Shown in pieces: positions 1 through 7,703 of a stretch of 26,939 nucleotides of DNA (position 1 is its first letter; each line of letters starts with the position of its first letter). The position numbers and the translations under genes were made by a program. Origin of the DNA: Acidobacteriaceae bacterium (lineage in GTDB: Bacteria > Acidobacteriota > Terriglobia > Terriglobales > Acidobacteriaceae); the NCBI GenBank assembly GCA_031296355.1, contig JARLFX010000101.1:1-26939 (forward strand), read 5' to 3'. Below the pieces are notes generated by a model. It had not been told where the DNA came from, made no database searches, and worked only from the letters and a program-made list of their open reading frames with translations.

Positions 1-60
1 TACGCTTCGCACGACAAGTACTATCCCTACAATCTGGATACGCCGCGCAAGCTGCTCTAG
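1..60 (+). CDS. C-terminal fragment of an unidentified protein (5' truncated)
   Basis: The first 60 bases form an open frame of 19 sense codons that ends in TAG at 58-60. The fragment reads YASHDKYYPYNLDTPRKLL and uses C/G-ending codons like the neighbouring genes. It would converge on the threonine ammonia-lyase gene, whose stop lies only 9 bp away, a spacing seen elsewhere in this compact window. The fragment is too short to assign a family and no motif is recognisable. It could still be a chance open frame, so confidence is modest. Confidence 0.4.
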   Translation, partial: YASHDKYYPYNLDTPRKLL

Positions 61-69
61 CACTTCGCC

Positions 70-1293
70 CTACAGCACGCGGCTATGCTTGTACCCTTCT
101 GCCGTTAGCGCTGCCAGTAACACTTCCACCTGCTCGCGTCCACGAGTCTCCATCGTAATATCGATAACCGTATCGCCCAGGTTCACGCCATAGTATGCAC
201 GGTTGTGCAGCGTATCCACAATGTTCGCACGATGATCTGCGATCAAACGTGACAGGTCAGCCAGGGCTCCCGGCTTATCCAGCAAATGAATACGCAACCG
301 GATCAACCGGCCATCCTGCACCAGGCCGCGTTCGATGATGCGCGAAAGCAACGTGACATCGATATTGCCGCCGCAAACCAGAACGCCGGTATGCTTTCCC
401 TGTAGCGAGGTCTTTTGTTGCAGTAGCGCGGCCAGGGCAGCGGCGCCTGCACCCTCAGCCAATGTCTTTTCGCGCTCCAGCAAGACCAGAATCGCGCTGG
501 CAATCTCATCTTCGTCGACGGTCACAATTTCATCGACATACTTCTCCACCAGCGGCAGCGTGATATCGCCCGCGCGGCGTACGGCAATACCGTCCGCGAT
601 CGTCGTTGCCGCCTCAATCGTAACGGGGTGGTGAACTGCCTCTGCCGCAATCATGGAGGGGAGCCGCGACGTCTGCACGCCCACAATGCGAATCTTCGGA
701 TTTGTCTCTTTGATTGCGCAGCCAATACCGGCAATCAGGCCACCGCCGCCAATTGGCACAACAACAGCCTCAAGCTCCGGCACCTGCTCCATCATCTCCA
801 GGCCGATCGTTCCCTGCCCTGCAATAACCATCAAGTCATCAAAAGGATGGATGAAGGTAAGCCCTTCTTCTTTGCAGATGCGGTCTGCCTCTTCTGCCGC
901 AGCATCGTAGTTCGCGCCGTGCAGTATCACTTCAGCGCCGAACTCCTTCGTCGCGGTCACCTTCACCAGTGGCGTTGTCATCGGCATTACGATCACCGAA
1001 CGAATGCCGTGGACGGTAGCATGATGAGCCACGCCCTGCGCATGATTGCCCGCACTTGCCGCCACCACACCACGCCGTTTTTGCTCCGGCGTAAGCTGCA
1101 GAATTTTGTTCAGCGCACCACGCTCTTTGAAGGCGCCCGTCATCTGTAGGTTGTCGAGCTTCAGGTAGACCTGCTGCCCGGTCAGCGTTGAAAGCATCTG
1201 CGAGTGCGGGCATGGCGAAAGATAGATCGATTTGCGAATACGTTCGCGTGCCTGCTGTACGTCTTGCAAAGTCAGCGTGGTTGCATTGGCCAT
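70..1293 (-). CDS. ilvA: Threonine ammonia-lyase with C-terminal ACT domain
   Basis: This PLP-dependent enzyme deaminates L-threonine to 2-oxobutanoate, the entry to isoleucine synthesis (or threonine catabolism), in the cytoplasm. The 407-residue protein has a fold-type II PLP domain: the Schiff-base lysine lies in GAFKERGALNK (Lys56), and the phosphate-binding glycine loop is VPIGGGGLIAG. A single C-terminal ACT-type domain begins near residue 330 (IRLRIHLLDKPGALADLS). This is the medium-length, one-ACT form, shorter than the E. coli IlvA with its double regulatory domain. The start is ATG, with only a weak distant GGGAG upstream. It is the last gene of the aromatic amino-acid block, 21 bp after tyrA, so co-transcription is likely. 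The family is secure; whether the role is biosynthetic or catabolic is not shown by sequence. Confidence 0.93.
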   Translation of the reverse strand: MANATTLTLQDVQQARERIRKSIYLSPCPHSQMLSTLTGQQVYLKLDNLQMTGAFKERGALNKILQLTPEQKRRGVVAASAGNHAQGVAHHATVHGIRSVIVMPMTTPLVKVTATKEFGAEVILHGANYDAAAEEADRICKEEGLTFIHPFDDLMVIAGQGTIGLEMMEQVPELEAVVVPIGGGGLIAGIGCAIKETNPKIRIVGVQTSRLPSMIAAEAVHHPVTIEAATTIADGIAVRRAGDITLPLVEKYVDEIVTVDEDEIASAILVLLEREKTLAEGAGAAALAALLQQKTSLQGKHTGVLVCGGNIDVTLLSRIIERGLVQDGRLIRLRIHLLDKPGALADLSRLIADHRANIVDTLHNRAYYGVNLGDTVIDITMETRGREQVEVLLAALTAEGYKHSRVL

Positions 1294-1314
1294 AATATTA
1301 TTGTGCGCTCCCGA

Positions 1315-2190
1315 TCAATTCTTTTTTGCTGCACTGTCTACCGCAGAGCGAAATCTGTTCGCCCGTGAAAATTCTTCGCGCAGTTCCGGCGTCTTTAAGT
1401 TTTCGCGCAGATGCGCCAGCCGCTGTTCCAGCGCAAGCAGCGTATCTGCGAGCGGCACGGTGTTGCTCATGGCCACATCGCGCCACATGCTGTAGGGGCT
1501 CGCCCCCAGTCGCGTCATTTCGCGCAGCGCGCGCCCGCCAATGGCGCGCATATCTTCCGCACCGCCAAACTCGTCTTCCAGCAGCGCAGAGAGCGCCGTA
1601 GAAACCATCTGCGGCAGATGACTCACCCAAGCGCACAACACATCGTGCCGCGCGGCGTCCAGATCCATCGTCTGGCAGCCAAACTTCGCCACCCACGCAC
1701 GCCATTCTGCTTCCACTGGAGTGTGCGCATCGCCAGCCGGCGTAAACAGCCACATCGCATTCTGAAAGAGAGCCGCCTCACCCAAAGCGGCGCCGCCGGA
1801 CTCCTTGCCCGCCATCGGATGCCCTGGAAGGAAAGCCGCGCCATCGCCACTGAAGTATTTTGCCGCCGCCTTCGTGATCTCCAGCTTGGTGCTGCCCATA
1901 TCGGTCACGAGCCGGCCCGGCTTCATTACAGCAGCTAGTTTTGGCATCCAGTCCAAAATCGCAAAGACCGGAACCGCAAGCACCACAACATCGGATATTG
2001 CCGCTGCAGCCAGCGTTGCATCTTCACTGCGCAACGCCTCGTTGACAGCGCCCATCCGCAGTGCTTCGTCGGCCTCGGCAGCGCTTGCGTCATAGCCGGA
2101 GACCTGGCCCGAAAATCCAGCCGCACGCAGCGCGAGGCCCACCGATGTCCCGATGAGCCCCGTGCCGATAATCGTGATGCGCTGTATCAA
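1315..2190 (-). CDS. tyrA: Prephenate (or arogenate) dehydrogenase
   Basis: The enzyme oxidatively decarboxylates prephenate (or arogenate) with NAD(P), committing chorismate-derived carbon to tyrosine. The 291-residue protein opens with a Rossmann nucleotide loop, IIGTGLIGTSVGLALR (GxGxxG), followed by an acidic residue after beta2 (GYDAS). The PDH-type middle segment is seen at TDMGSTKLEI and LPGHPMAGKESGG, and the helical C-terminal dimerisation region follows. There is no fused chorismate mutase or ACT domain; the mutase is a separate gene upstream. The start is TTG (MIQRITIIG), supported by a GAGAGG Shine-Dalgarno five to six bases upstream. It sits 48 bp downstream of the DAHP synthase gene in the same direction. 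Substrate preference between prephenate and arogenate cannot be read from the sequence. Confidence 0.92.
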   Translation of the reverse strand: MIQRITIIGTGLIGTSVGLALRAAGFSGQVSGYDASAAEADEALRMGAVNEALRSEDATLAAAAISDVVVLAVPVFAILDWMPKLAAVMKPGRLVTDMGSTKLEITKAAAKYFSGDGAAFLPGHPMAGKESGGAALGEAALFQNAMWLFTPAGDAHTPVEAEWRAWVAKFGCQTMDLDAARHDVLCAWVSHLPQMVSTALSALLEDEFGGAEDMRAIGGRALREMTRLGASPYSMWRDVAMSNTVPLADTLLALEQRLAHLRENLKTPELREEFSRANRFRSAVDSAAKKN

Positions 2191-2238
2191 TACAGCCTCT
2201 CTTGTTTGCTTTGGCGCGAAGCGTTCTTCGCCAGAACG

Positions 2239-3258
2239 TTATGCCACCGTACGATCAACAGCCTTCGCTACCAGTCGCAGCTTGCCCATCAACTTTTCCA
2301 ACTGATCCGGGAATAGCGACTGTGCTCCATCTGACATCGCCTTATCCGGATTCGGGTGCATCTCCATCAGCAGACCATCTGCACCCGCGGCCACCGACGC
2401 CAGAGCCAGCGGCGCCACCATGTCGCGGCGACCCACCCCATGCGAGGGATCTGCCACAACCGGCAGATGCGTCAGCTTCTTCAGCACCGGAATAGCCGAA
2501 ATATCCATAGTGTTGCGGGTATACGTTTCAAAGGTGCGAATGCCGCGTTCGCAGAGAATCAGGTCGTAGTTTCCACCAGCCAGAATGTACTCAGCCGAAA
2601 GCAGAACCTCTTCAAGAGTAGCTGCGATGCCGCGCTTCATCAGCACCGGCGTACGTACGTGGCCCAGTTCGCGCAGCAGGTTGAAGTTCTGCATGTTGCG
2701 CGCGCCGACCTGGAAGCAATCGATGTAAGGCAGCATCAGTTCAATCTGCGAGATCTCCATCACTTCGGTGATCACCAGCAGGCCGGTCTGGTCAGCCACT
2801 TCGCGCAGCAACTTCAGTCCTTCAAGGCCCATACCCTGAAAGGAGTAGGGCGAGCTGCGCGGCTTAAAGGCGCCACCACGCAAAAACTGTGCACCGCTGG
2901 CTGCAACCTGCTTCGCTGAAAGCAGAATCTGTTCGCGCGATTCCACTGAACACGGCCCCGCCATCACCACTACATTGTTTCCGCCAACCACAACGCCGTT
3001 CTTGAAGGTGATCGTAGTGCCTTCAGGCCGAAAATTTCTCCCTGCCAGCTTGTACGGCGATGAGATGCGGTGCGCTTCATGCACACCGGAAAGCACTTGG
3101 AACTCCGCGACATCAAAATGAGATGGCGTGCCCACACCAGCCAGAATGGTCTGCTCGGTTCCCGTCGTGCGGTGAACGTTGAATCCCAGTTCCACCATAC
3201 GTTCAATTACGTTCTGGATATCTTCTTCAGCTGCCCCGCTCTGCATTGCAACGATCAT
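2239..3258 (-). CDS. aroF: 3-deoxy-7-phosphoheptulonate (DAHP) synthase, type I-beta with N-terminal regulatory domain
   Basis: DAHP synthase condenses phosphoenolpyruvate and erythrose 4-phosphate, the first step of the shikimate pathway. In the 339-residue protein, residues 1 to about 70 form a ferredoxin-like/ACT-like domain ([20 protein letters not shown]), as in the Thermotoga type I-beta enzymes, where it mediates feedback by tyrosine or phenylalanine. The catalytic TIM barrel follows, with the metal-ligand cysteine in [11 protein letters not shown] (Cys103), the [11 protein letters not shown] substrate segment, the histidine of DPSHGVGRR and the glutamate of [15 protein letters not shown] start with AGGAAA upstream. 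The free-standing chorismate mutase gene lies immediately upstream; in several Gram-positive bacteria the mutase is fused to this enzyme. The symbol aroF follows common annotation practice; aroG or aroA would be equivalent. Confidence 0.94.
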   Translation of the reverse strand: MIVAMQSGAAEEDIQNVIERMVELGFNVHRTTGTEQTILAGVGTPSHFDVAEFQVLSGVHEAHRISSPYKLAGRNFRPEGTTITFKNGVVVGGNNVVVMAGPCSVESREQILLSAKQVAASGAQFLRGGAFKPRSSPYSFQGMGLEGLKLLREVADQTGLLVITEVMEISQIELMLPYIDCFQVGARNMQNFNLLRELGHVRTPVLMKRGIAATLEEVLLSAEYILAGGNYDLILCERGIRTFETYTRNTMDISAIPVLKKLTHLPVVADPSHGVGRRDMVAPLALASVAAGADGLLMEMHPNPDKAMSDGAQSLFPDQLEKLMGKLRLVAKAVDRTVA

Positions 3259-3317
3259 TGTGCTTTCCTGTCCTGACGTCTCGCCCTTGGGCGAAAAATT
3301 TTATTCGTGGTGCGTCA

Positions 3318-3581
3318 CTATTTGTCGCTCCGTTGCAGTGCCCGCATCACGTCAATAATGCGTTCGTAGATATCCTGCAACTGATCATCTGGCAGGGGGC
3401 CCGGATTTACGGAGAGGACGTGATCAAACACTGCCCGCTCGCGCCCGGGCTCGTAAATCGCCATCGCAGCCTGGTGCTTGAGCTTGCCAATCTCAAGCGC
3501 AGCCTTCGTCCGCTCATTGAGCAGACGCACCAGCTGCTCATCCACTGCATCGATCTTGCGCCGCCAATCTTCAATGTCCAT
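3318..3581 (-). CDS. Chorismate mutase, AroQ class (free-standing)
   Basis: This enzyme converts chorismate to prephenate, the branch to tyrosine and phenylalanine. The protein is only 87 residues, the usual size of an all-helical AroQ domain that works as an intertwined dimer. The diagnostic helix-1 pattern is visible (WRRKIDAVDEQLVRLLNER), followed by IGKLKHQAAMAIYEPGRE, where the lysine and the glutamate/arginine pair match active-site positions of the family. The start is ATG (MDIEDW), with GAGG seven bases upstream. It lies between trpA and the DAHP synthase gene on the same strand. Gaps of 97 bp and 59 bp permit one transcript. In related bacteria, separately encoded mutase and DAHP synthase can form a complex that feeds back on the pathway; adjacency makes this plausible here but it is inference. 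Confidence 0.9.
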   Translation of the reverse strand: MDIEDWRRKIDAVDEQLVRLLNERTKAALEIGKLKHQAAMAIYEPGRERAVFDHVLSVNPGPLPDDQLQDIYERIIDVMRALQRSDK

Positions 3582-3678
3582 CGTTCAGCCTCGTGTGCCC
3601 ACATACCACGGCCGGCTCGCGGCCCTGCTGTTTTTTGCTCTGTATGCGTATAGTCCATGATACCGTTTCAGCCCTCGC

Positions 3679-4440
3679 CTAAGTCCGCAATCCTGCGATG
3701 AACTCGCCCACTGCCTTCGCCGCATCCCTCGGTTCTGAACGCTCAATCAGCGCCACCAGCGCGCTGCCAATCACCGCGGCATCAGCGAATTTGCCCACTG
3801 TTTGCACATGCTCCGCGTTGGAGATGCCGAATCCCACAGCCACTGGCAGATTGGTAAACTTCCGCAGCCGGCCTACCAGCTCGGATGCATCACCCGCCAC
3901 CGTATCCTGCGTTCCCGTAATACCCATGCGAGAGATGGCGTATACAAAACCCTGCGATGCATCGGCTATCTTCTGCAGCCGTGTATCCGGGCTGGTGGGA
4001 GCTGCCAGAAAGATAGGCGCCAGCTTGTTGGCATGCATGCACTCCAGATACTCACCGGCTTCTTCCACGATCATGTCGGTCGCCAGGACACCGTCTGCAC
4101 CAGCTTCTGCGGCCTGCTCGCAAAAGTTCTTCAACCCCAGCCGCAGCAGCGGGTTCAGATACGAGAAGATTACGATTCCAGCCGCAGGCCGTGCTTTGTG
4201 CAGCTCTTTCGCTACGCCCAGCACGTCAATCAGCCGCACACCGCGCGCCACGGCACGTTCGCTGGCGCGCTGAATCACAGGCCCATCAGCCACCGGATCG
4301 CTGAATGGCACGCCCAGTTCAATCACGTCTGCGCCAGCATCAATTGCCGCCAACGCAATATCGCGGGTCTCAGCCAATCCGGGATCGCCTGCCGTCAGAT
4401 ACGCCACCAGGCCCGGCTTCTTCGCAAAATTAATCGGCAC
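3679..4440 (-). CDS. trpA: Tryptophan synthase alpha subunit
   Basis: The alpha subunit cleaves indole-3-glycerol phosphate to indole and glyceraldehyde 3-phosphate; indole is channelled to TrpB. The 253-residue TIM barrel carries the signature [17 protein letters not shown], with the two catalytic acids Glu41 and Asp52 (equivalent to Glu49 and Asp60 in enteric TrpA). Further family segments are YLTAGDP near the N-terminus, GVLATDMI, and the phosphate-binding [10 protein letters not shown] and VIGSALV. The start is GTG (MPINFAKK) with AAAGGGG seven bases before it. The start lies inside trpB and the genes overlap by 11 bp, the usual sign of translational coupling of these two subunits. Confidence 0.96.
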   Translation of the reverse strand: MPINFAKKPGLVAYLTAGDPGLAETRDIALAAIDAGADVIELGVPFSDPVADGPVIQRASERAVARGVRLIDVLGVAKELHKARPAAGIVIFSYLNPLLRLGLKNFCEQAAEAGADGVLATDMIVEEAGEYLECMHANKLAPIFLAAPTSPDTRLQKIADASQGFVYAISRMGITGTQDTVAGDASELVGRLRKFTNLPVAVGFGISNAEHVQTVGKFADAAVIGSALVALIERSEPRDAAKAVGEFIAGLRT

Positions 4441-5665
4441 TGTTTGCCCCTTTCAAATTCAGTTCCCGCGCCAGGATGCCAATATCCTTGTCGCCGCGGC
4501 CGGAGAGATTCACCATCAGCACGTCGCTCTTGGCCAGCTTGGGCGCCATCTTGATCGCCTCCGCCACCGCATGGGCGCTTTCCAGCGCTGGCAGAATACC
4601 TTCAGTGCGCGAGAGCGTTACCGTCGCCTGCAACGCCTCCGCGTCCGATGCCGATGTGTATGTTGCGCGCCCGGAGTCGTGCAGCGCCGCGTGCTCTGGA
4701 CCCACCGAGGCATAATCCAGCCCCGCGGAAACAGAGTGCGTCAGCGAGACCTGCCCGGCGTCATCCTGCAACAGGTAACTGTAGGTTCCCTGCAGAACAC
4801 CCGGCTTACCGCCGCCTTTACCGGTAAAGAAACGGGCCGCATGCTCGCCCAGGCCAGTGCCGCGTCCGCCGGCTTCCACGCCGATCAACTGCACATTCGC
4901 ATCGGGAATAAATTCGTAGAACGCGCCGATGGCATTCGATCCACCGCCCACGCACGCGATGATAGCGTTGGGCAGCTTGCCCTCTGCCTCCAGAATCTGC
5001 CCACGCGCTTCCTTGCTGATCACGCGATGGAAGTCCCGCACCATCGTCGGATAGGGATGCGCGCCGAGCACGCTGCCCAGCAGGTAATGCGTCGTACGAA
5101 CGTTCGTAACCCAATCGCGCATGGCCTCGTTGATGGCGTCCTTCAGCGTGCATGAACCAGAACTCACACCGCGCACCTCCGCACCCAGCAGACGCATGCG
5201 GTAGACGTTCAACTCCTGCCGCCGCATGTCCTCATCGCCCATGTAGATCACGCACTCCATGCCGAAGAGAGCGCACACTGTGGCCGTAGCCACGCCGTGC
5301 TGGCCCGCGCCCGTCTCCGCAATAATGCGGTGCTTGCCCATGCGCCGCGCCAGCAGTCCCTGGCCCAGCGCGTTGTTGATCTTGTGCGCGCCGGTATGCA
5401 GCAGATCTTCGCGCTTCAGGTAGATCTTCGCGCCACCCAACGTCTCCGAGAGCCGCTTCGCGTAGTACAGCGGCGTAGGACGCCCGACGTAGTGGTGCAG
5501 CAGACCGTCAAGCTCAGCGTGGAATGCCGGGTCAGCCTGCGCCTCAGCATAGGCATGCTCCAGCTCTTCCAGCGCCGCCATCAGCGTCTCCGGCACATAA
5601 CGCCCGCCGTACGCGCCAAAGCGCCCGGGAATATTTTTGCTTGATAGATCGTTCGCAGTACTCAC
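4430..5665 (-). CDS. trpB: Tryptophan synthase beta subunit
   Basis: The beta subunit is a PLP enzyme that joins indole and L-serine to make tryptophan. The protein is about 411 residues. The PLP lysine is in [16 protein letters not shown] (Lys95 with this start), the active-site glutamate is in AETGAGQHG, and the PLP phosphate loop is VGGGSNAIG. The N-terminal [16 protein letters not shown] is typical of TrpB1-type subunits that pair with TrpA. Two in-frame GTG codons are available at 5671 and 5665. I prefer 5665 because the sequence GAGAGGTGA places a good Shine-Dalgarno five bases before it, while the first GTG overlaps that site. It is the first gene after a 490 bp gap following trpF, so it may have its own promoter. 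Confidence 0.95.
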   Translation of the reverse strand: MSTANDLSSKNIPGRFGAYGGRYVPETLMAALEELEHAYAEAQADPAFHAELDGLLHHYVGRPTPLYYAKRLSETLGGAKIYLKREDLLHTGAHKINNALGQGLLARRMGKHRIIAETGAGQHGVATATVCALFGMECVIYMGDEDMRRQELNVYRMRLLGAEVRGVSSGSCTLKDAINEAMRDWVTNVRTTHYLLGSVLGAHPYPTMVRDFHRVISKEARGQILEAEGKLPNAIIACVGGGSNAIGAFYEFIPDANVQLIGVEAGGRGTGLGEHAARFFTGKGGGKPGVLQGTYSYLLQDDAGQVSLTHSVSAGLDYASVGPEHAALHDSGRATYTSASDAEALQATVTLSRTEGILPALESAHAVAEAIKMAPKLAKSDVLMVNLSGRGDKDIGILARELNLKGANSAD

Positions 5666-5667
5666 GT

Positions 5668-5676
5668 TCACCTCTC
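5668..5676 (-). promoter_or_regulatory. Ribosome binding site that favours the inner GTG start of trpB
   Basis: On the minus strand this reads GAGAGGTGA, a long match to the anti-Shine-Dalgarno sequence. Its GAGG core is five bases upstream of the GTG at 5665 and directly overlaps the alternative GTG at 5671, which argues for the inner start. Confidence 0.55.
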
Positions 5677-5730
5677 TACAATTACCGTTGCTCTCGCTGT
5701 AGCATCTGCCCTACCCATGTCCAACAATCC

Positions 5731-5796
5731 TGTCATTCTGAGCGAATCTCAGATATACCTCTACCAATACTGTCATTCTGAGCGTAGCGAAGAATC
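5731..5796 (-). repeat. Two copies of the TTCGCT..CTCAGAATGACA dispersed stem-loop repeat
   Basis: On the minus strand, 5771-5796 reads GATTCTTCGCTACGCTCAG followed by AATGACA, the same 26-base unit seen repeatedly between fabD and plsX. The copy at 5731-5750 is shortened: it keeps ATTC-GCTCA-GAAT and the TGACA flank but has lost about six bases of the loop/arm. Both lie in the same orientation. Confidence 0.8.
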
Positions 5797-5834
5797 TGCT
5801 TTGTCTTCTGCCTTTGCTCTTGCTCCTGAGGTAG

Positions 5835-5893
5835 GTGCGGGCTTTAGCCCACACATCCAACTTCGCCATCGATCCGGGCTTTAGCCCCTGAGG
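5835..5893. repeat. Paired palindromes with GGGCTTTAGCCC core
   Basis: GTGCGGGCTTTAGCCCACAC lies at 5835-5854, and a second copy centred on CCGGGCTTTAGCCCC lies at 5874-5888. The same design (GGGCTAAAGCCC on the other strand) recurs at 20269-20311, so this is a dispersed palindrome and not a gene-specific operator. Confidence 0.65.
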
Positions 5894-5929
5894 TATGTCT
5901 CAGCCAATCTCTCCACAATTTCCCCAGAC

Positions 5930-5959
5930 AACAAAAAACCGCGACTCTTATAGTCGCGG
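5930..5959 (-). terminator. Intrinsic terminator downstream of trpF
   Basis: CCGCGACT (5939-5946) and AGTCGCGG (5952-5959) form a perfect 8 bp GC-rich stem with a 5-base loop. Read on the minus strand, the stem is followed directly by six T residues (A-run at 5933-5938). This fits a Rho-independent terminator for transcripts coming from trpC-trpF. Confidence 0.8.
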
Positions 5960-6004
5960 CTCGCTGGGTCTTCCGAAATCGTCTTAGTGCTTATCCTGCA
6001 GACT

Positions 6005-6094
6005 TTACCGGGAACACTCCGCCTGAGCCGCTACTGAACGCCAGTAGCGGATAATAAAGCCGAAGTGAATGTGGTTCGTCATCTCTTTCAGCAT
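6005..6094 (-). CDS. Possible 29-residue small ORF before the trpF terminator
   Basis: ATG at 6094 opens a frame reading MLKEMTNHIHFGFIIRYWR and then SVAAQAECSR before TAA at 6005-6007. The frame stays open upstream for a further 25 or so codons, back past the end of trpF, but without a clear ATG. No good Shine-Dalgarno is visible, and a perfect 8 bp inverted repeat (CCGCTACT/AGTAGCGG, 6028-6050) sits within it. It is not a tandem-Trp leader peptide, since it has only one Trp codon. I do not recognise it; it may equally be an untranslated structured 3' region of the trpCF mRNA. Confidence 0.2.
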   Translation of the reverse strand: MLKEMTNHIHFGFIIRYWRSVAAQAECSR

Positions 6095-6161
6095 ATACAG
6101 CCTGCCCGAATTCTGCAAATTTAGCCGGAAATCACCCTTGAACGGCGCTTTCTGAGCGGCA

Positions 6162-6830
6162 TTACGCCCGCGCAGCCTTCACAAATGCCGCAACCTTCTT
6201 CGCGTCCTTCATCCCCGGCGCAAACTCCACTCCGCTGGCCACATCCACGCCCCAGGGCTTCAGTGCGGCAATCGCCTCGCCTACATTCTCCGGCGTCAGC
6301 CCGCCTGCCACAATCACCTTCACGCCGCCAGCTTCAGCAGCCAGCACCGAGCGCGCGCGCTTCCAATCAAAGCTCCGGCCCGTCCCGCCGCTGGCAGCTG
6401 CCGTCTTCGCGTCCAGCAGAATCGCATCCACGCCGCCGGCCTTCACCACCGCACGCAGTTGCTCGCGGAACGCCTTCTCTGCCGCGTCTGCATCCCCATC
6501 CACCACCCAGTGCAGCGTCTGCACAAGGAAGAATTCCGGGCCAAACTCCGCACGCAGCTTTGCCACTACCTCTGGGTCGAACGCGAAGTGCAGTTGCGCT
6601 CCGGTCAATCCCGCGCCATGCACGTCGTGGATAATCTCTGCAGCCGTCCGCGCGTGAAAGACGCCGATCTTCTTAGTGGCCGCAGGCAGCGCAGGCGTGA
6701 TCACCGCAACCTGCGCCGCCGTCATCTGCCGTGAGCTCTTGGCGAAGACGAAGCCCACAGCATCCGCCCCAGCGTCCACCGCCAGTTGCGCATCGTGAAG
6801 ATTCGTATTGGCACAGATTTTTACGAACAT
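6162..6830 (-). CDS. trpF: Phosphoribosylanthranilate isomerase
   Basis: TrpF carries out the Amadori rearrangement of N-(5-phosphoribosyl)anthranilate to the carboxyphenylaminodeoxyribulose phosphate used by TrpC. It is a 222-residue TIM barrel. The N-terminal MFVKICANTNLHDAQLAVDAGADAVG has the catalytic-base cysteine (Cys6) in a slightly altered motif: most family members read KICG, here KICA. The catalytic aspartate is in DAILLDAKT, followed by the GGTGRSFDW segment and the phosphate-binding VIVAGGLTPENV and GVDVASGVE. ATG start. It begins 2 bp after the trpC stop, so it is translated from the same mRNA. A terminator lies about 200 bp downstream. Confidence 0.94.
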   Translation of the reverse strand: MFVKICANTNLHDAQLAVDAGADAVGFVFAKSSRQMTAAQVAVITPALPAATKKIGVFHARTAAEIIHDVHGAGLTGAQLHFAFDPEVVAKLRAEFGPEFFLVQTLHWVVDGDADAAEKAFREQLRAVVKAGGVDAILLDAKTAAASGGTGRSFDWKRARSVLAAEAGGVKVIVAGGLTPENVGEAIAALKPWGVDVASGVEFAPGMKDAKKVAAFVKAARA

Positions 6831-6832
6831 AG

Positions 6833-7633
6833 TTACGCCCTCACCGGCTCAGAACCGAGCAGCGCACGCAGCGCATCGCCCGGCACCGCTTGCCGCATCA
6901 ACGATTCGCCCACCAGGAATGCATCGTACCCCGCCGCGCGCAGCTTTTGCAGATCGGCCGCGGTATGGATCCCGCTCTCCGCCACCCGCACCGCATCCGC
7001 AGGCAGCATGGCCAGCAGCTCCAGGCTTACATCCAGACTCACATCAAACGTCTTCAGGTTGCGCGCATTCACGCCGTACGCATCGCAATCCAGGGTGAGC
7101 ACGCGCTCCAGCTCTTCGCGATTGTGAACCTCGCACAGAATATCCAACTCCATGGCGCGTGCCGCATTGCGCAACAATCTCAGCTCACGGTCTGTCAGTG
7201 AAGCCGCAATCAGCAGAATCGCATCCGCGCCAGATGCGCGCGCCTCCAGCATCTGGAACTCGTCCACCATGAAGTCTTTGCGCAGGCACGGAATCTTCAC
7301 CGCGGACGATGCCCGCTCCATATTCCGCAGGCTGCCAAGAAAGAACTTCTCCTCTGTCAGCACAGACAGCGCTGCGGCCCCGGCCGCTTCCAGTTGTCGC
7401 GCCAGCTCGGGCACGTCCAGGTCTTCGCGAATCATGCCCTTCGATGGCGACGCCTTCTTCAACTCAGCGATAATCGCTGGCCCGCTCGCCGCACACTGCT
7501 TCAGCAACCGCGCAAATCCACGCGGAGCATGCGCGCGCGCACCCCGTTCCAGCGCGGCAATATCCGCGGTAATCTTCCGCGCTGCCACCACCTCTCGCGT
7601 ATGCGCCACGATTTTGTCCAGATGCGAAGCCAT
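6833..7633 (-). CDS. trpC: Indole-3-glycerol phosphate synthase
   Basis: TrpC closes the indole ring, decarboxylating and dehydrating CdRP to indole-3-glycerol phosphate. The protein is about 266 residues. Family signatures in order are IIAELKKASPSKGMI (catalytic Lys), SVLTEEKFFLGS, CLRKDFMVDEFQ (second catalytic Lys), DAILLIAASL, CEVHNREEL (catalytic Glu), YGVNARNLKTF and VAESGIHTAADL. I use the ATG at 7633 (MASHLDKIV). A TTG two codons upstream (7639) keeps the same frame, but neither has a clear Shine-Dalgarno. It is the first gene of the minus-strand block and is divergent from the ABC ATPase gene across a 70 bp gap that must hold its promoter. Confidence 0.94.
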   Translation of the reverse strand: MASHLDKIVAHTREVVAARKITADIAALERGARAHAPRGFARLLKQCAASGPAIIAELKKASPSKGMIREDLDVPELARQLEAAGAAALSVLTEEKFFLGSLRNMERASSAVKIPCLRKDFMVDEFQMLEARASGADAILLIAASLTDRELRLLRNAARAMELDILCEVHNREELERVLTLDCDAYGVNARNLKTFDVSLDVSLELLAMLPADAVRVAESGIHTAADLQKLRAAGYDAFLVGESLMRQAVPGDALRALLGSEPVRA

Positions 7634-7654
7634 AACCAAAGTATATGCCGCAGT

Positions 7655-7690
7655 ATTTCCCTAATCCCTATTCCCCGATCCCTATTCCCT
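7655..7690. repeat. Short direct repeats (ATCCCTATTCCC, 14-base period)
   Basis: The 12-mer ATCCCTATTCCC occurs at 7664-7675 and 7678-7689, with a partial copy (TTTCCCTA) just before. It sits in the middle of the 70 bp divergent gap between trpC and the ABC ATPase gene, where both promoters should be. It may be a simple low-complexity duplication or a tandem operator. Confidence 0.5.
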
Positions 7691-7703
7691 GTATTTTTAG
7701 CAT

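Larger units (their letters stand above)
5672..6161. other. 490 bp gap between trpF and trpB: repeats, terminator, possible small ORF
   Basis: No conventional gene fills this gap. Next to trpB (5731-5796) are two copies of the TGTCATTCTGAGCG dispersed repeat. They are followed by two palindromes built on GGGCTTTAGCCC (5835-5854 and 5874-5893). Next comes a minus-strand intrinsic terminator (5930-5959). The roughly 200 bp between that terminator and the trpF stop hold a second hairpin (6028-6050) and a 29-codon minus-strand open frame (6005-6094). The terminator implies that trpC-trpF transcripts end here and that trpB starts from its own promoter, but no convincing promoter could be picked by eye. 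Confidence 0.6.

Noticed and set aside
3281..3294. TCGCCC/GGGCGA palindrome before the DAHP synthase gene as a terminator or operator
   Set aside because: The loop would be only 2-4 bases and there is no T-run on the minus strand. An isolated short palindrome in GC-rich DNA is not evidence enough.
6005..6094. Tryptophan attenuator leader peptide for trpBA
   Set aside because: Only one Trp codon is present, the hairpin after it is a simple terminator with no visible alternative antiterminator, and it is 340 bp from trpB. Kept only as an unassigned small ORF.
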